In this document: positions 1 to 10,428 of the stretch, piece after piece
Layout: every line of letters starts with the position of its first letter
Numbering within the stretch: the first letter of the stretch is position 1
Source of the DNA: Aquamicrobium sp.
GTDB taxonomy: Bacteria > Pseudomonadota > Alphaproteobacteria > Rhizobiales > Rhizobiaceae
Assembly: GCA_019739225.1 (NCBI GenBank)
Contig: JAHHDT010000001.1
Span: forward strand, 310,001-374,000
Length of the DNA stretch: 64,000 nucleotides
Direction of reading: 5' to 3'
Notes under the pieces: generated by a model
Database searches by the model: none
Told to the model about the DNA's origin: nothing
What the model saw: only the letters and a program-made list of their open reading frames with translations
Made by a program: the position numbers and the translations under genes

Positions 1-864
1 CCCTTGACCAACCCCTACGTGTTGATCCTGCCGGGGTTCCTGCTCGCCGCGTTCATCATCCTGTGGCCGCTCTTCCAGCTCGGCACGATCTCGGTCAACG
101 ACGTCAACCGCTTCGGCCAGTTGCGCGGCTTCAACGGCTTCGACAACTACATGGCCGTGTTCCGGGACCCGGATTTCCTCGGCGCCCTGTGGCGCACCTT
201 CATCTGGACGGGCGGCATCGTCATTGGAGCACTCATCATCTCTGTGCCCGTGGCCATGATCCTGAACGAGGATTTCTACGGCCGCTCGGTGGCGCGGGTG
301 ATCATCATGCTGCCATGGGCGGTTTCGCTCACGATGACAGCCATCGTCTGGCGCTGGGCGCTCAACGGCGAAAGCGGCATGCTCAACTCAGGTCTCAGGA
401 ACCTGGGCCTGATCGACCAGAACATTCAGTGGCTGGCGCGCGCCTCGACCGCCTTTCCGGTGCAGATCATGATCGGCATCCTGGTGACGATCCCGTTTAC
501 GGTGACGATCTTCCTGGGCGGGCTGTCATCGATCTCCGACGACCTTTACGAGGCAGCCAAGCTCGAAGGCGCCTCTCGCTGGCAGACCTTCCGCGAGATC
601 ACGCTGCCGCTCATGCGCCCGTTCCTGAACATCGCGATCGTGCTCAACATGATCAACGTGTTCAATTCCTTCCCGATCATCTGGGCGACGACGCAGGGCG
701 GTCCGGCCAATTCCACCGACATTCTCGTCACCTATCTGTACCAGCTCGGGTTCAGCCTCGGAAAGCTGGGCGAGGCATCGGCGCTGTCGATCATGATGTT
801 CGGGCTGTTGCTCGCCTTCACCGTCGTCTACGTCTCGCTCGCCATGCGGAGGGAGCGCGCATGA
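1..864 (+). CDS. ABC transporter permease, MalF/UgpA class (5' end probably outside window)
   Basis: Inner-membrane permease of a binding-protein-dependent importer of the sugar (MalF/UgpA) class. The visible protein has about six hydrophobic segments and the cytoplasmic EAA loop that docks on the ATPase, seen as [20 protein letters not shown] at about residues 180-200. The frame is open to base 1; a TTG at 4 is the first possible start in the window, but family members usually have a few more N-terminal residues, so the true start is probably upstream. Its stop overlaps the next permease start (ATGA at 861-864), showing translational coupling. The substrate cannot be told from the sequence. 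Confidence 0.9.
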   Translation, partial: PLTNPYVLILPGFLLAAFIILWPLFQLGTISVNDVNRFGQLRGFNGFDNYMAVFRDPDFLGALWRTFIWTGGIVIGALIISVPVAMILNEDFYGRSVARVIIMLPWAVSLTMTAIVWRWALNGESGMLNSGLRNLGLIDQNIQWLARASTAFPVQIMIGILVTIPFTVTIFLGGLSSISDDLYEAAKLEGASRWQTFREITLPLMRPFLNIAIVLNMINVFNSFPIIWATTQGGPANSTDILVTYLYQLGFSLGKLGEASALSIMMFGLLLAFTVVYVSLAMRRERA

Positions 865-1685
865 GTGCGAAGCTCAAGAAGTCGCTGCTTTTCTGGCTGC
901 TGCTCTCGCCGCTGGTGGTACTGATCCTGTTCCCGTTCGCGGTCATGTTCATCACCGCGATCAAGCCGGCAAACGAGGTGCTGTCGCCCACATGGTGGCC
1001 GCGCGAAGAAGCCTGGCGCAACTTCATCGACATGTGGGCCGCCACCAATTTCGGCAACGCCCTTTGGAACTCGGTTTACGTGGCAGTGCTTTCCACGGTG
1101 CTGGCGCTGCTGGTCTCGATCCCGGCAGCCTACGCCATGAGCCGGTTCAGGTTCGCAGGGCAGGGTGCCTTCCGGCAGTTCCTGCTCGTGTCGCAGATGC
1201 TGTCGCCGATCGTGCTCGTCATCGGCCTGTTCCGCCTCGTCGTCTGGCTGGGTCTGCTCGACAACGTCAATTCGATCGTCTTCGTCTATGGCGCCTTCAA
1301 CGTCGCCTTCACGGTTTGGATGCTGCAGAGTTACTTCTCCACCATCCCGAAGGACCTGGAGGAGGCGGCCTGGATCGAGGGCGCCAGCCCTGCGCGGGCG
1401 CTTGCCATGGTGTTCCTGCCGCTGGCGCTTCCGGCGATCACAGTGACGGCGATCTTCTCTTTCATCAACGCCTGGAACGAGTTCGTCATCGCGCTCACCA
1501 TGCTCAGGCGGCAGGAAAGCTACACGCTGCCGATCCAGATTTTCTCGCTGGTGGCGGGTCGTTACACGGTCGAATGGCATCACGTCATGGCCGCGACCTT
1601 CGTCGCCACCATCCCAGTCGCCATCGTCTTTGCCTGGCTGCAGCGCTATCTGGTGCGTGGGCTGGCGATTGGCGCGGTCAAATAG
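861..1685 (+). CDS. ABC transporter permease, MalG/UgpE class
   Basis: Second permease of the same importer, 274 residues, with a hydrophobic first helix after MSAKLKKS and about six membrane segments. The EAA motif reads [20 protein letters not shown]. The ATG overlaps the stop of the upstream permease by 4 bases, so the two are made as a pair. The binding protein and ATPase are not in the window and presumably lie upstream. The RidA and M81 genes follow in the same direction, suggesting one catabolic operon. The class imports sugars, glycerol phosphates or related polar compounds; the exact substrate is unknown. Confidence 0.92.
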   Translation: MSAKLKKSLLFWLLLSPLVVLILFPFAVMFITAIKPANEVLSPTWWPREEAWRNFIDMWAATNFGNALWNSVYVAVLSTVLALLVSIPAAYAMSRFRFAGQGAFRQFLLVSQMLSPIVLVIGLFRLVVWLGLLDNVNSIVFVYGAFNVAFTVWMLQSYFSTIPKDLEEAAWIEGASPARALAMVFLPLALPAITVTAIFSFINAWNEFVIALTMLRRQESYTLPIQIFSLVAGRYTVEWHHVMAATFVATIPVAIVFAWLQRYLVRGLAIGAVK

Positions 1686-1715
1686 GCCGGTTCAGGCCGA
1701 CAAAGGAGCAGACAT

Positions 1716-2081
1716 ATGACCAAGCAGTGCTTCGGCACCTCCCACGTGCCGCTTTCTCCCGCCGTGCGCGCCGGCGATTTCGTATTCGTGTCGGGCCAGG
1801 TACCCGTCGGGGCCGATGGTATCGTCGTCAAGGGCGGCATTACCGAGCAGACCGAACAGGTGTTGACCAACGTGAAGGCCGCGCTGGCGCTTGCCGGCTG
1901 CGCGATGGAAGACGTGGTCAAAACGACGGTCTGGATCGAGGATGCGCGCGACTTCGGCGCCTTCAACGCCGTCTACGCAAAACACTTCCCGAAAGATCCT
2001 CCAGCCCGCACCACGGTTGAATCGCGCCTGATGATCGACATCAAGATCGAGGTCGAGGCCGTCGCCTACAAGCCGCTCTGA
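1716..2081 (+). CDS. RidA family protein (YjgF/YER057c/UK114)
   Basis: A 121-residue member of the RidA family, of normal length. Family members hydrolyse reactive enamine/imine intermediates such as 2-aminoacrylate, and some act in dedicated catabolic pathways. The C-terminal signature PPARTTVE with the conserved Arg98 is present. A clear AAAGGAG lies about 8 bases before the ATG. It sits 30 bases downstream of the permease pair and 31 bases upstream of the M81 gene, so a role in removing an imine product of the imported compound is reasonable, but that is inference. Confidence 0.9.
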   Translation: MTKQCFGTSHVPLSPAVRAGDFVFVSGQVPVGADGIVVKGGITEQTEQVLTNVKAALALAGCAMEDVVKTTVWIEDARDFGAFNAVYAKHFPKDPPARTTVESRLMIDIKIEVEAVAYKPL

Positions 2082-2112
2082 GCGCGGCGCCAAACTACCG
2101 GAACATCATCGC

Positions 2113-3579
2113 ATGCGTGTCTTCACCGCGTCGCTCGCCACCGAGACCAACACCTTTTCGCCGATCCCGACCGACAGGCATGCGTTCGAGATGGCCTTCT
2201 ATGCCGGGCCCGGCGCGCACCCCGACACACCGACGCTGTGCTCGGCGCCAATCCCGGTCCTGCGGCGCAGGGCAAGGGAGGAGGGGTTCACACTGATCGA
2301 GGGCACCGCCACCTGGGCGGAGCCCGGCGGCTATGTGCGGCTCGACGTCTACGAAGCCCTGCGCGACGAGATCCTCGACCAGTTGCGGGCAGCCATGCCT
2401 GTCGATTGCGTGGTGCTCGGTCTGCACGGCGCCATGGTCGCGCGCGGACTGGACGATTGCGAGGGCGATCTGCTGGCGCGCGTCCGAGAGATCGTCGGCC
2501 CCGACGTCGTGGTGGCGGCCGAGCTCGACCCGCACAGCCACCTGACGCCGAAGCGCGTGGCCGCGGCCGATATCCTCGCCGCCTTCCTCGAATTCCCGCA
2601 TACGGACTTCGTCGAGCGCGCCGAGCACGTGGTGGACCTTGCCCTGCGCGCCACGCGCGGCGAAATCCGACCCGTCATTTCCACCTTCGACTGCCGGATG
2701 ATCGACGTCTTCCCGACCAGCCGCGAACCCACGCGCTCTTTCGTCGATAGCATGAAGGCGTTGCAGGGCAGGGATGGTATTCTCTCCGTATCCCTGATCC
2801 ATGGCTTTATGGCCGCCGATGTGCCGGAACTCGGCACGCGCATGCTGGTGGTGACCGACAACGCGCCTGAAACCGGCGCAGCGCTTGCCGAAAAACTCGG
2901 TCTCGAAGTTCGCGCCATGCGCGGCAGGACGATCATGAACAGCCTGACGGTCGACCAGACGGTCGAGCGCGCCAAACGGGCCGGCGGCAGCGGCAAGCCG
3001 CTGGTCATCGCCGACATGTGGGACAATCCGGGCGGCGGCACCGCCGGCGACAACACGGCGCTGCTGCACGCGCTTGCCGCCAGCGGCATCGACCGCATCG
3101 GCGTCGCCACGATCTGGGATCCACAGGCGGTCATCTTCGCGCATGGCGCGGGCGAGGGCACGTTGCTGGAGATGCGTATTGGCGGAAAGGCCAACGCCGC
3201 CAGCGGCCAGCCCTTCGACGGTCTGTTCGAAATCCGCAAGCTGGCGAAGGAAGGATGGCAGACCTTCGGCACCAGCCGGGTCACGCTCGGGCCGGCCGCG
3301 CTCGTACGGCTCGCCGGCACCGAGATCGACATCATCCTCAACACCAACCGCACGCAGACCTTCGAGCCCGACATCTTCAGCAATCTCGGCGTCGATCCGC
3401 TCGAAAAGCAGGTGCTGCTGATAAAATCGACCAACCACTTCCATGCCGGCTTCGCGCCGATAGCGGAAGAGATCGTCCACGCGGCCGTCGAGGGCTGCTA
3501 TCCGAGCAACCCGAAGACGGCGGGCTACCGCAAACTCTCGCGGCCGATATGGCCGATCAGCGACAAGGCGTTCGAATAG
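2113..3579 (+). CDS. M81 family metallopeptidase (MlrC-like)
   Basis: A 488-residue protein of the M81 family, whose founding member MlrC acts on linearised microcystin fragments. Most bacterial members have unknown natural substrates and are often encoded beside ABC importers. The N-terminal domain (about residues 1-290) contains SLATETNTFSP, the acidic/histidine motif AELDPHSHLT and FLEFPHTDFVERAEH, which hold probable zinc ligands. The C-terminal domain follows ADMWDNPGGGTAGDNT. Length is normal and no frameshift is seen. With the permeases and RidA upstream it probably hydrolyses the imported compound. Confidence 0.88.
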   Translation: MRVFTASLATETNTFSPIPTDRHAFEMAFYAGPGAHPDTPTLCSAPIPVLRRRAREEGFTLIEGTATWAEPGGYVRLDVYEALRDEILDQLRAAMPVDCVVLGLHGAMVARGLDDCEGDLLARVREIVGPDVVVAAELDPHSHLTPKRVAAADILAAFLEFPHTDFVERAEHVVDLALRATRGEIRPVISTFDCRMIDVFPTSREPTRSFVDSMKALQGRDGILSVSLIHGFMAADVPELGTRMLVVTDNAPETGAALAEKLGLEVRAMRGRTIMNSLTVDQTVERAKRAGGSGKPLVIADMWDNPGGGTAGDNTALLHALAASGIDRIGVATIWDPQAVIFAHGAGEGTLLEMRIGGKANAASGQPFDGLFEIRKLAKEGWQTFGTSRVTLGPAALVRLAGTEIDIILNTNRTQTFEPDIFSNLGVDPLEKQVLLIKSTNHFHAGFAPIAEEIVHAAVEGCYPSNPKTAGYRKLSRPIWPISDKAFE

Positions 3580-3675
3580 CGCTGAGAGAGCGGGCCGATG
3601 GTGGATGTGGTGCTGATGGACGGCTGAGCGGCCTCGGTGTACTTGTGGGCCGCTTGATGGTGGAGGCAGAGCAGC

Positions 3676-4068
3676 ATGGACATTTTCACCGGCGGCTGCC
3701 TGTGCGGCAAGGTTCGGCTGACGGCGACAGGACGTCCGTACCGGGTCGGAATCTGCCATTGCCTCGACTGCCGCAAACATCACGGCGCGCTTTTTCACGC
3801 ATCGGCGATCTTTCCCTCAGATGCGGTGACGGTCGAAGGCGAAACGCGCGACTATGCGGGGCGTCATTTCTGCCCGGAATGCGGGTCCTCGGTTTTCGGG
3901 CGTAGCGCCGACGAGATCGAGATGAACCTGGGCTCACTCGACGCACCTGACCAACTGGTTCCGACCTATGAACTCTGGACTGTCCGTCGAGAGGCGTGGC
4001 TACCGCCGTTTCCGGTTATCAGACGATACGAGCGCGATCGCAATGGTACGGGCCGCAGCGAGGAGTAG
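3676..4068 (+). CDS. GFA family protein (glutathione-dependent formaldehyde-activating enzyme fold)
   Basis: A 130-residue zinc protein of the GFA (Mss4-like) family. The zinc ligands are visible as CLC at residues 8-10, CHCLDC at 27-32 and CPEC at 66-69, the usual pattern. The founding member was described as speeding addition of formaldehyde to glutathione, but most homologues are uncharacterised, so I give only the family. It lies 96 bases after the M81 gene on the same strand and converges on the metallo-beta-lactamase gene. An AG-rich stretch (GGCAGAGCAG) stands upstream of the ATG; no strong ribosome-binding site is seen. Confidence 0.88.
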   Translation: MDIFTGGCLCGKVRLTATGRPYRVGICHCLDCRKHHGALFHASAIFPSDAVTVEGETRDYAGRHFCPECGSSVFGRSADEIEMNLGSLDAPDQLVPTYELWTVRREAWLPPFPVIRRYERDRNGTGRSEE

Positions 4069-4209
4069 GCGAGACAGCGGCGGATCAAGCAAAGCAGTAT
4101 CGCATCGCTGATACGTCCAAACCCCATAAACAAAAGTCGCATAAGATGGATTATGGAACTTGCGTCGATATGGGAAATCGTATACCCGCAGCCTGAACGC
4201 AAAATCAAA

Positions 4210-5028
4210 TCAAAGGCTTGAGGCCGAAATCTCGATCACCATGCCATCAAACGCCGGCTCGACTTGGTCAGGCGTTTCGGCACGCACGGCTTCGTAGTCC
4301 AGCGGTATGTGCATATGCGTCAGTACCGCGCGCTGCGGCTGGAGGCGTTCGATCCACTCCAGCGCCTGCGCCAGCGACAGATGGCTGGGGTGCGGCCGGT
4401 ATTGCAGCGCGTCTACCACCAGCACCTCGAGGCCTTCGAGCTGGGCCGCGGTTTCCTCGGGAAAGTCGCTGACGTCGGAACAATAAGCGAGCCCGCCGAT
4501 GCGGAAACCGAGCGACAGGATATCGCCATGCACCAATGTGAGTGGCAGAAACGTGATCGGACCGCCGGCACCGTCGATGGTGAACGGCGTGTCGTGTGCG
4601 ATCACGTGCGGCGTAACGATCGGCGGATAGGAACTGCCGGGCGGCGTCTCGAAGCAATAGCCGAACGCGTCGCGCAGCCTTTCGAGCGTTGGCTTGTCTG
4701 CGTGGATGTTGATGCGATGGCGCTGCACCAGGAAATAGCCACGCAGATCGTCGATACCGTGGATATGGTCGGCATGCGGATGCGTATAGACGACAGCGTC
4801 GAGATGCGTCGCACCCGCATCCAGCATCTGCTCGCGGAAATCCGGCCCGGTGTCGATCGCGACGCGGGTTACTTCACCAGATTCTGAAATACGTTCGACG
4901 AGCGCCGCTGCACGCCGTCGGCGGTTCTTGGGATTGGAGGGATCGCAATTGCCCCAGTCACCGACGATGCGCGGCGTGCCTGGCGACGAGCCGCATCCGG
5001 TGATGACGAGGCGCAGGCGATCGGCCAT
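4210..5028 (-). CDS. MBL-fold metallo-hydrolase (PhnP/RNase Z-like)
   Basis: A 272-residue metallo-beta-lactamase-fold hydrolase. The metal motif HPHADH lies at residues 83-88 and later ligands appear in LTHMHIPLDYE near the C-terminus. An early IDTGPDFREQ fits the PhnP-like group of phosphodiesterases. I chose the ATG at 5028, 4 bases after the tatD stop; a longer frame to 5091 would overlap tatD by 59 bases. It is the last gene of the tmk-holB-metG-tatD run, a conserved order in this group. Its substrate is unknown, though nucleotide or nucleic-acid phosphodiesters are the family norm. Confidence 0.87.
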   Translation of the reverse strand: MADRLRLVITGCGSSPGTPRIVGDWGNCDPSNPKNRRRRAAALVERISESGEVTRVAIDTGPDFREQMLDAGATHLDAVVYTHPHADHIHGIDDLRGYFLVQRHRINIHADKPTLERLRDAFGYCFETPPGSSYPPIVTPHVIAHDTPFTIDGAGGPITFLPLTLVHGDILSLGFRIGGLAYCSDVSDFPEETAAQLEGLEVLVVDALQYRPHPSHLSLAQALEWIERLQPQRAVLTHMHIPLDYEAVRAETPDQVEPAFDGMVIEISASSL

Positions 5029-5032
5029 GTCC

Positions 5033-5812
5033 CTATGGCCGTGGTGTTTTCGAGAAGAGACGGAAGAAGTTTTCCGTCGTGATTTCGGCAATCTCGCTCT
5101 CCGTAACTCCGACAGCCTTCGCCAGAACGGCCGCGGTCTCCTTCACATAGGCCGGCTCGTTGCGTTTTCCCCGATAAGGCTGCGGCGCAAGGTAAGGCGC
5201 GTCCGTTTCCACCAGAAGCCTGTCGCGCGGGACGTGTGCCGCGATCTCCCGCAGCTCGTCCGAGCGTTTGAATGTAAGGATGCCCGAGAACGATACGTAA
5301 CCGCCGAGCGCGACGCCGGCTTCCGCCAGCCCGCGGCCGGATGAAAAGCAATGGAGAACGAAAGGGAAGGTCCCCTTCCCCATTTCGTCCTCCAGAATCG
5401 CCGCGACATCGGCGTCGGCGTCGCGCGCATGAATCACAAGCGGCAGGCCGGTGATGCGCGCCGCCGCGATGTGCGTGCGGAAACCCTTCGCCTGGGCGTC
5501 GCGCGGTGCCTTGTCGTAAAAGTAATCGAGCCCCGCTTCGCCGATGGCGACCACCTTCTGATGCTGCGCCAGCCGCACGAGCTCGTCGGCCGTCACGTCA
5601 AGCTCTTCCGCGGCATTGTGCGGATGCGTGCCGACCGAGCAATAGACCTGCTCGTAGGCCTCGGCGATCGCCAGCACCTGTGGGAACTTCTTCACGCGGG
5701 TCGAGATCGTCACCATGCGGCCGATGCCGGTTTCCAGCGCGCGCGACACGATCGCGTCGCGCTCCTCGGCGAAATCCGGAAAGTCCAGATGGCAGTGGCT
5801 GTCGACAAGCAT
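5033..5812 (-). CDS. tatD: TatD family hydrolase (metal-dependent deoxyribonuclease)
   Basis: A 259-residue TatD/YcfH-type TIM-barrel metal hydrolase. Metal ligands are seen as HCH at residues 6-8 of MLVDSHCHLDF, the Glu of VVAIGEAGLDY, the His of FVLHCFSSG and the Asp of VETDAPYLAP. Family members act as 3'-5' exonucleases in DNA repair or turnover. The start at 5812 places the universal N-terminus correctly; a start at 5848 would add 12 residues overlapping metG. It begins 10 bases after the metG stop and is followed closely by the MBL hydrolase, in one operon. Confidence 0.93.
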   Translation of the reverse strand: MLVDSHCHLDFPDFAEERDAIVSRALETGIGRMVTISTRVKKFPQVLAIAEAYEQVYCSVGTHPHNAAEELDVTADELVRLAQHQKVVAIGEAGLDYFYDKAPRDAQAKGFRTHIAAARITGLPLVIHARDADADVAAILEDEMGKGTFPFVLHCFSSGRGLAEAGVALGGYVSFSGILTFKRSDELREIAAHVPRDRLLVETDAPYLAPQPYRGKRNEPAYVKETAAVLAKAVGVTESEIAEITTENFFRLFSKTPRP

Positions 5813-5822
5813 CGGCGATCGC

Positions 5823-7373
5823 TCAGGCTGCGGTTTCCGGCTCGACATAGCGCGGGAAAACCGGCTGCGGCGCGGGCAATTCGTCGCCCGACGTCAGCGC
5901 GAACGCGTCCGCCAGATGCGCGAAGTCGCGCTGGTCCGCCGGCACGGCAAGCAGGTCCAGCAGCTTGGCTGCCGAAGCCGGCACATAGGGCTGGCAGAGG
6001 ATAGCCACGCGGCGCACGGTCTCGGCCGTGGTCCACAGAACAGTTTCCATGCGCTCGGGATCCGTCTTGCGCAGCGCCCAAGGCTCCTGTCCCGCGAAAT
6101 AGCGGTTGGCCTCCGCCACGACCGCGAACACGGCCGCCAGTGCCTGGTGGATCGCCTGCACACCCATCGCCTTGCGCGCCGTCGCCAACGCTTCGTCGGC
6201 CATCGCCAGCATTGCGGTATCGACGTCCTGCAGCGCGCCTTTCTGCGGCACCACGCCGCCGCAGTTCTTGGCGATCATCGACAGCGAGCGCTGCGCCAGG
6301 TTGCCAAGGTCGTTGGCAAGATCGGCATTGGTACGGTTCACGATCGCGTCGTGGCTGTAGTTACCGTCCTGGCCGAACGGCACCTCACGCAGCAGGAAGT
6401 AGCGCACCTGGTCGAGCCCGTAGTGGTCGACGAGCGCAAATGGATCGATCACGTTGCCGACCGACTTGGACATCTTCTCACCGCGGTTGAATACAAAACC
6501 GTGGCCGAAGACGCGCTTCGGAAGCTCGATCCCGGCCGACATCAGGAACGCCGGCCAGTAGATCGTGTGAAAGCGCGTGATGTCCTTGCCGATGACATGA
6601 AGGTCAGCCGGCCAGAAGCGCCAAAGATCAGCGTTTTCATCGGGATACCCGACACCCGTAATGTAATTCGTCAGCGCGTCGACCCACACATACATCACGT
6701 GTTTCTCGTCGCCAGGCACCGGAATGCCCCAGTCGAAGGTCGTGCGCGAGATCGACAGGTCCTTCAGGCCCGATTTGACGAAGCTGACGATCTCGTTGCG
6801 GCGCTCGACCGGGCCGATGAAGTCGGGGCGCTCCTCGTAAAGCTTGAGCAGCCGGTCGCCATAAGCCGACAGGCGGAAGAAATAGCTCTCCTCCTCCACC
6901 CACTCGACGGGTGTTCCCTGCGGGCCGTAACGCACGCCGTCGTCTCGCAGCTCGACCTCGTCCTCGTCGTAATAGGCTTCGTCGCGCACCGAATACCAGC
7001 CGGCATAACCGCCCTTGTAGATGTCGCCGTTATCCGCCATCGCCTTCCAGATCGCCTGGGAGGAGCGGTAATGGCGTTCTTCGGTGGTCCGAATGAAGTC
7101 GTCGTTGGATGCGCCGAGCGCTTCGGCCATGCGCTTGAACTCCGCCGCGTTGCGGTCGGCCAGCTCGCGCGTCGACACGCCTTCCTTGCGCGCGGTTTGA
7201 TACATCTTGATGCCATGCTCGTCGGTGCCCGTCAGGAAGAACACATCCTTGCCGTCGTGACGCTGGAAACGCGCAAGCGCATCGGTCGCGATCAGCTCGT
7301 ATGCATGGCCGATATGCGGTTTTCCGTTCGGATAGGAAATGGCAGTCGTGATGTAATAGGTCTGGCTTGGCAT
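5823..7373 (-). CDS. metG: Methionine--tRNA ligase
   Basis: Class I aminoacyl-tRNA synthetase that charges tRNA-Met. The 516-residue protein carries the HIGH-type motif in [11 protein letters not shown] near residue 20 and KMSKS followed by VGNVIDP near residue 300. The connective peptide reads [19 protein letters not shown], with none of the knuckle cysteines found in zinc-type enzymes, so this is the short zinc-free form lacking the C-terminal EMAP-like dimerisation domain. I chose the ATG at 7373 (MPSQTYYIT); the longer frame runs back toward holB and is not homologous-looking. holB lies 65 bases upstream and tatD follows directly. Confidence 0.96.
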   Translation of the reverse strand: MPSQTYYITTAISYPNGKPHIGHAYELIATDALARFQRHDGKDVFFLTGTDEHGIKMYQTARKEGVSTRELADRNAAEFKRMAEALGASNDDFIRTTEERHYRSSQAIWKAMADNGDIYKGGYAGWYSVRDEAYYDEDEVELRDDGVRYGPQGTPVEWVEEESYFFRLSAYGDRLLKLYEERPDFIGPVERRNEIVSFVKSGLKDLSISRTTFDWGIPVPGDEKHVMYVWVDALTNYITGVGYPDENADLWRFWPADLHVIGKDITRFHTIYWPAFLMSAGIELPKRVFGHGFVFNRGEKMSKSVGNVIDPFALVDHYGLDQVRYFLLREVPFGQDGNYSHDAIVNRTNADLANDLGNLAQRSLSMIAKNCGGVVPQKGALQDVDTAMLAMADEALATARKAMGVQAIHQALAAVFAVVAEANRYFAGQEPWALRKTDPERMETVLWTTAETVRRVAILCQPYVPASAAKLLDLLAVPADQRDFAHLADAFALTSGDELPAPQPVFPRYVEPETAA

Positions 7374-7438
7374 GGGAGGTCCGGCGATCGGTTTCTGGCG
7401 GTCAGATAGCGCATCGCAAGGGCAATGGCTATCCCGGT

Positions 7439-8494
7439 TCAGGGATTGGCGGCCCGCCACATTCGTTGAAGCAGCCCGCTGACATGCTGCTTCTTGTCGA
7501 GATTGTAGGTCTCGGTCTCTGCAATGGCCTGCTCAGCCTCGCGCCACAGCTCCGCAAGGCCGTCTGCACGGGCGCTGTCGCCGGCCAGCGCCGCGCCCCT
7601 GGCCTGTTCTGCGATTGCTTCCAGTGCATGCTGGTTGAAGATGGAGAACTGGACGGCTGCATCGCGACCGCTGACCGCCTCGGCCACGCGCCATGCGTCG
7701 CCATAGGCATAAGGCCGAGAGCGGAGAATACCGGACACCGCATCGGCGATGTCGAGCCCGCCATACTCGGTCAGCAGCAGCGCATCGCGCACACTCCCCC
7801 CTGCCCGGGCTGCCAGCGCCGCACGGCCCGCTTCATCATCCGGCACGGTGGTCTGCGAGGCGTCGAGCACCTGCAGCAACGTTGCCGGCTCAAGCGGCTT
7901 GAACTTGATCGTCTGGCAGCGCGAACGGATCGTCGGCAGCAGGCTACCCAGCGAATGCGCAATCAGGATGAAGAGCGTGCGCGGCGGCGGCTCCTCAAGA
8001 TTCTTGAGCAAGGCATTGGCGGCATTGGTGTTCATGTCGTCGGCAGGGTCGACGATGGCGATGCGGTACGCGCCGTCATGCGCTGTCATCGAAAGGAACC
8101 GGTTGATCTTGCGAATCTCGTCGACGGTGACCACGGATTTGAAACCCTTGGTCTTGTCGTTGACGGGCCGCGTCAGGTGCAGCACGGCCGGGTGCGACCC
8201 TTGCGCGATCTGGCGGAACAGCGGCGACGATGGGTCACGCTGCGAGAAGCCCGGTGGCGCCTCGGCGGCTACTGTGTTTGCCAGCAGGTGCTGGGCGAGA
8301 TGGAACGCAAAGGTCGCCTTGCCGATGCCGGGCGGTCCGGCAAGAAGCAGGGCATGGTGCAGCTTGCCCGCGCGGTATGCGGAGGCGACCTGCACAATCG
8401 CCTCGTCATGGCCGACCAGCAGCGGGTTCTCCGCAGGCTCGGCGATACCGGGAATCGTGTCGAACTGTTCCGGGGCGAGACGCTCGAAGCTCAT
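7439..8494 (-). CDS. holB: DNA polymerase III subunit delta'
   Basis: Clamp-loader subunit delta', 351 residues. The AAA+ P-loop GPPGIGKAT is at about residues 53-61 and the clamp-loader SRC motif appears in [14 protein letters not shown] near residue 180, which supplies the arginine finger to the neighbouring gamma/tau subunit. The ATG overlaps the stop of tmk (ATGA at 8491-8494), the usual coupled arrangement of thymidylate kinase and delta'. metG follows on the same strand. Confidence 0.95.
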   Translation of the reverse strand: MSFERLAPEQFDTIPGIAEPAENPLLVGHDEAIVQVASAYRAGKLHHALLLAGPPGIGKATFAFHLAQHLLANTVAAEAPPGFSQRDPSSPLFRQIAQGSHPAVLHLTRPVNDKTKGFKSVVTVDEIRKINRFLSMTAHDGAYRIAIVDPADDMNTNAANALLKNLEEPPPRTLFILIAHSLGSLLPTIRSRCQTIKFKPLEPATLLQVLDASQTTVPDDEAGRAALAARAGGSVRDALLLTEYGGLDIADAVSGILRSRPYAYGDAWRVAEAVSGRDAAVQFSIFNQHALEAIAEQARGAALAGDSARADGLAELWREAEQAIAETETYNLDKKQHVSGLLQRMWRAANP

Positions 8495-9153
8495 GCAGCG
8501 CCCTCCTCCGCCATCTCGCTACGCAATACGAGGGGGTGAACCGCCTCGGCGATTGCGGCGGCAACCTCTTGCGGCGATTGCCCTGCGTCGATCACCACAC
8601 AGCGCTCGGGCTCGGCCCTGGCAATGTCCAGGAACGCCTCGCGCCGCCGCCGGTGGACCTCCAGCGTTTCCTTTTCATAGCGGTCCGCGCCATCGCTTCC
8701 GCGCCGCGCTGTGGCCCGACGCAACCCTTCTTCGGCGTCGAGGTCGAGAATGATTGTCAGGTCCGGCACCATGCCGTTGATTGCGACCTTTTCCAGTGCT
8801 CGCATGAAACCGGCATCGAGATTGCCGGTCACGCCCTGGTAGACGCGGCTCGAATCCATGAAGCGGTCGCACAGCACGACCGCACCGCGCGCGACGGCCG
8901 GACGTATCACCTGCTCGACATGGTCGGAACGCGCGGCAGCGAACAGCAAAGCCTCCATCCCGGGCCCAAACGGTTCGGCCGCGCCCGACAACAGCACATG
9001 GCGCACGGCCTCTGCACCAGGCGAGCCGCCTGGCTCGCGCGTCACCAGAACCTCCAGACCGGTGCCTCGCAACGCCTGTGCCAGGGTGACGATCTGGGTC
9101 GATTTCCCGGCCCCCTCCCCGCCCTCGAAGGTTATGAAGATACCGCGCGCCAC
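8491..9153 (-). CDS. tmk: dTMP kinase (thymidylate kinase)
   Basis: Phosphorylates dTMP to dTDP in dTTP synthesis. The 220-residue protein has the P-loop GGEGAGKST at residues 11-19, the [11 protein letters not shown] segment and the CDRFMDSS (DR[FY]) motif. Length is typical. Its stop overlaps the holB start by 4 bases. dac ends 114 bases upstream, so it may be cotranscribed from there or have its own promoter in that gap. Confidence 0.96.
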   Translation of the reverse strand: MARGIFITFEGGEGAGKSTQIVTLAQALRGTGLEVLVTREPGGSPGAEAVRHVLLSGAAEPFGPGMEALLFAAARSDHVEQVIRPAVARGAVVLCDRFMDSSRVYQGVTGNLDAGFMRALEKVAINGMVPDLTIILDLDAEEGLRRATARRGSDGADRYEKETLEVHRRRREAFLDIARAEPERCVVIDAGQSPQEVAAAIAEAVHPLVLRSEMAEEGAA

Positions 9154-9267
9154 GTCCGCCTTTCAGCCGTTGGTCCTGGATCGGCAACACACCGCCGACT
9201 CCGCCTTTGCGACCTCACATAGGCCACGGAGGCGGGAATATCCATCGGCCATTGTCCGGATCGAGGT

Positions 9268-10428
9268 TCAGCGCAGCCACCCGATCAGCAGTTCCTCGAC
9301 GGCGTCGAGCGCACGCTGGTGAAGAGCGCCGGTCGCCACGTTCTCGGCAGCGAATAGCGGTGTCTCCTGGCTCATCGTATCGCCGATCCACACCCTCAGC
9401 GTGCCGATAGGCGTCCCCTCTTCCACAGGCGCGACGATCGGTCCCTCGTAGACGATCCGCGCAATCAGCCGGTCGCGATTTGTCACGGGCACGAAGATCG
9501 AGATCGGCCCGTTCGCGCGCAAGGCCACGCCACCCTTCGCCCCGCCAAAGGTCTTGGCCTCGCCAACCACCTCGCCAGCTTCATAAAGCGCGAGCTTTTC
9601 GAAGGCCCGCATGCCCCAATCGAGTATCCGCCGCGATTCTTCCGCCCGCTGGTTGTCGCTCTCCATGCCGCTCAGCGCGACGAACAATCGGCGGTCGTCG
9701 CGGCGTACGGATCCGACGATCGCATAGCCCGACTCTTCCGTGAAACCCGTCTTGAGCCCGTCGGCACCGATGTTCAGCCCCAGCAACGGATTGCGGTTGC
9801 GTTGCAGGATCTTGTTCCAGGTGAACTCGCCCTGGCTGTAATAACGGTAGAACTCGGGATATTCGCGCCAGATGTGCTGAGCCAACATCACAAGTTCGCG
9901 CGCCGTAACCACCTGGCCTTCGGCCGGCAAGCCGGTCGAATTGCGGAATACCGATTTGCTTAAACCGATCTCGCGCGCTCGTTCGGTCATGAGCTGGGCG
10001 AAATTCTCCTCGGAACCCGCCATCCCCTCCGCGATGATGATGCAGCCGTCATTGGCCGACTGCACGATCACGCCCTGGATCAGGTCCTCCAGGCGGATAG
10101 ACGAGCCAAGTTCGGCAAACATGGTGGACGTTCTTGATGGCGCTCCACCGGTACGCCAGGCATTCTCCGACACCTGAAATTCATCGTCGAGCGTCAGCCG
10201 GCCCAATTTGATGGCGTTGAAGACCACTTCCATGGTCATCAGCTTAGCCAACGAAGCCGGCGGAAACAGCGCGTCGGCGTCCTTCGCAAACAGAACCGTG
10301 CCGGTGTCGGCATCAATCATGAAGGCCTGCTTGGCCTTGGTTTCGAAAAGCTGCGCTTGGGCGCCGGCGCATGCAGCCAGCAGCCAAAACCCAATCAGGC
10401 AACTGCGGAACCCCGCGAGCCTCATCAT
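9268..10428 (-). CDS. D-alanyl-D-alanine carboxypeptidase (DacF/DacC family, PBP)
   Basis: Periplasmic low-molecular-weight penicillin-binding protein that trims the terminal D-Ala from peptidoglycan peptides. From the ATG at 10428 the protein has 386 residues, with a Sec signal peptide (MMRLAGFRSCLIGFWLLAAC then AGAQAQ). The catalytic SxxK is S59-L-A-K62, followed by SxN in VQSANDGC and KTG in DGLKTGFTEES. The C-terminal part matches the PBP5-like domain that ends in an amphipathic anchor. A longer frame to 10539 lacks homology-like sequence. rlpA lies just upstream on the same strand. Confidence 0.94.
   Translation of the reverse strand: MMRLAGFRSCLIGFWLLAACAGAQAQLFETKAKQAFMIDADTGTVLFAKDADALFPPASLAKLMTMEVVFNAIKLGRLTLDDEFQVSENAWRTGGAPSRTSTMFAELGSSIRLEDLIQGVIVQSANDGCIIIAEGMAGSEENFAQLMTERAREIGLSKSVFRNSTGLPAEGQVVTARELVMLAQHIWREYPEFYRYYSQGEFTWNKILQRNRNPLLGLNIGADGLKTGFTEESGYAIVGSVRRDDRRLFVALSGMESDNQRAEESRRILDWGMRAFEKLALYEAGEVVGEAKTFGGAKGGVALRANGPISIFVPVTNRDRLIARIVYEGPIVAPVEEGTPIGTLRVWIGDTMSQETPLFAAENVATGALHQRALDAVEELLIGWLR

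Noticed and set aside
63-1685. 540-codon frame running through both permease genes in another phase
   Set aside because: Its first part is arginine-rich out-of-frame translation; the real second permease starts at 861 with a coupled ATGA start.
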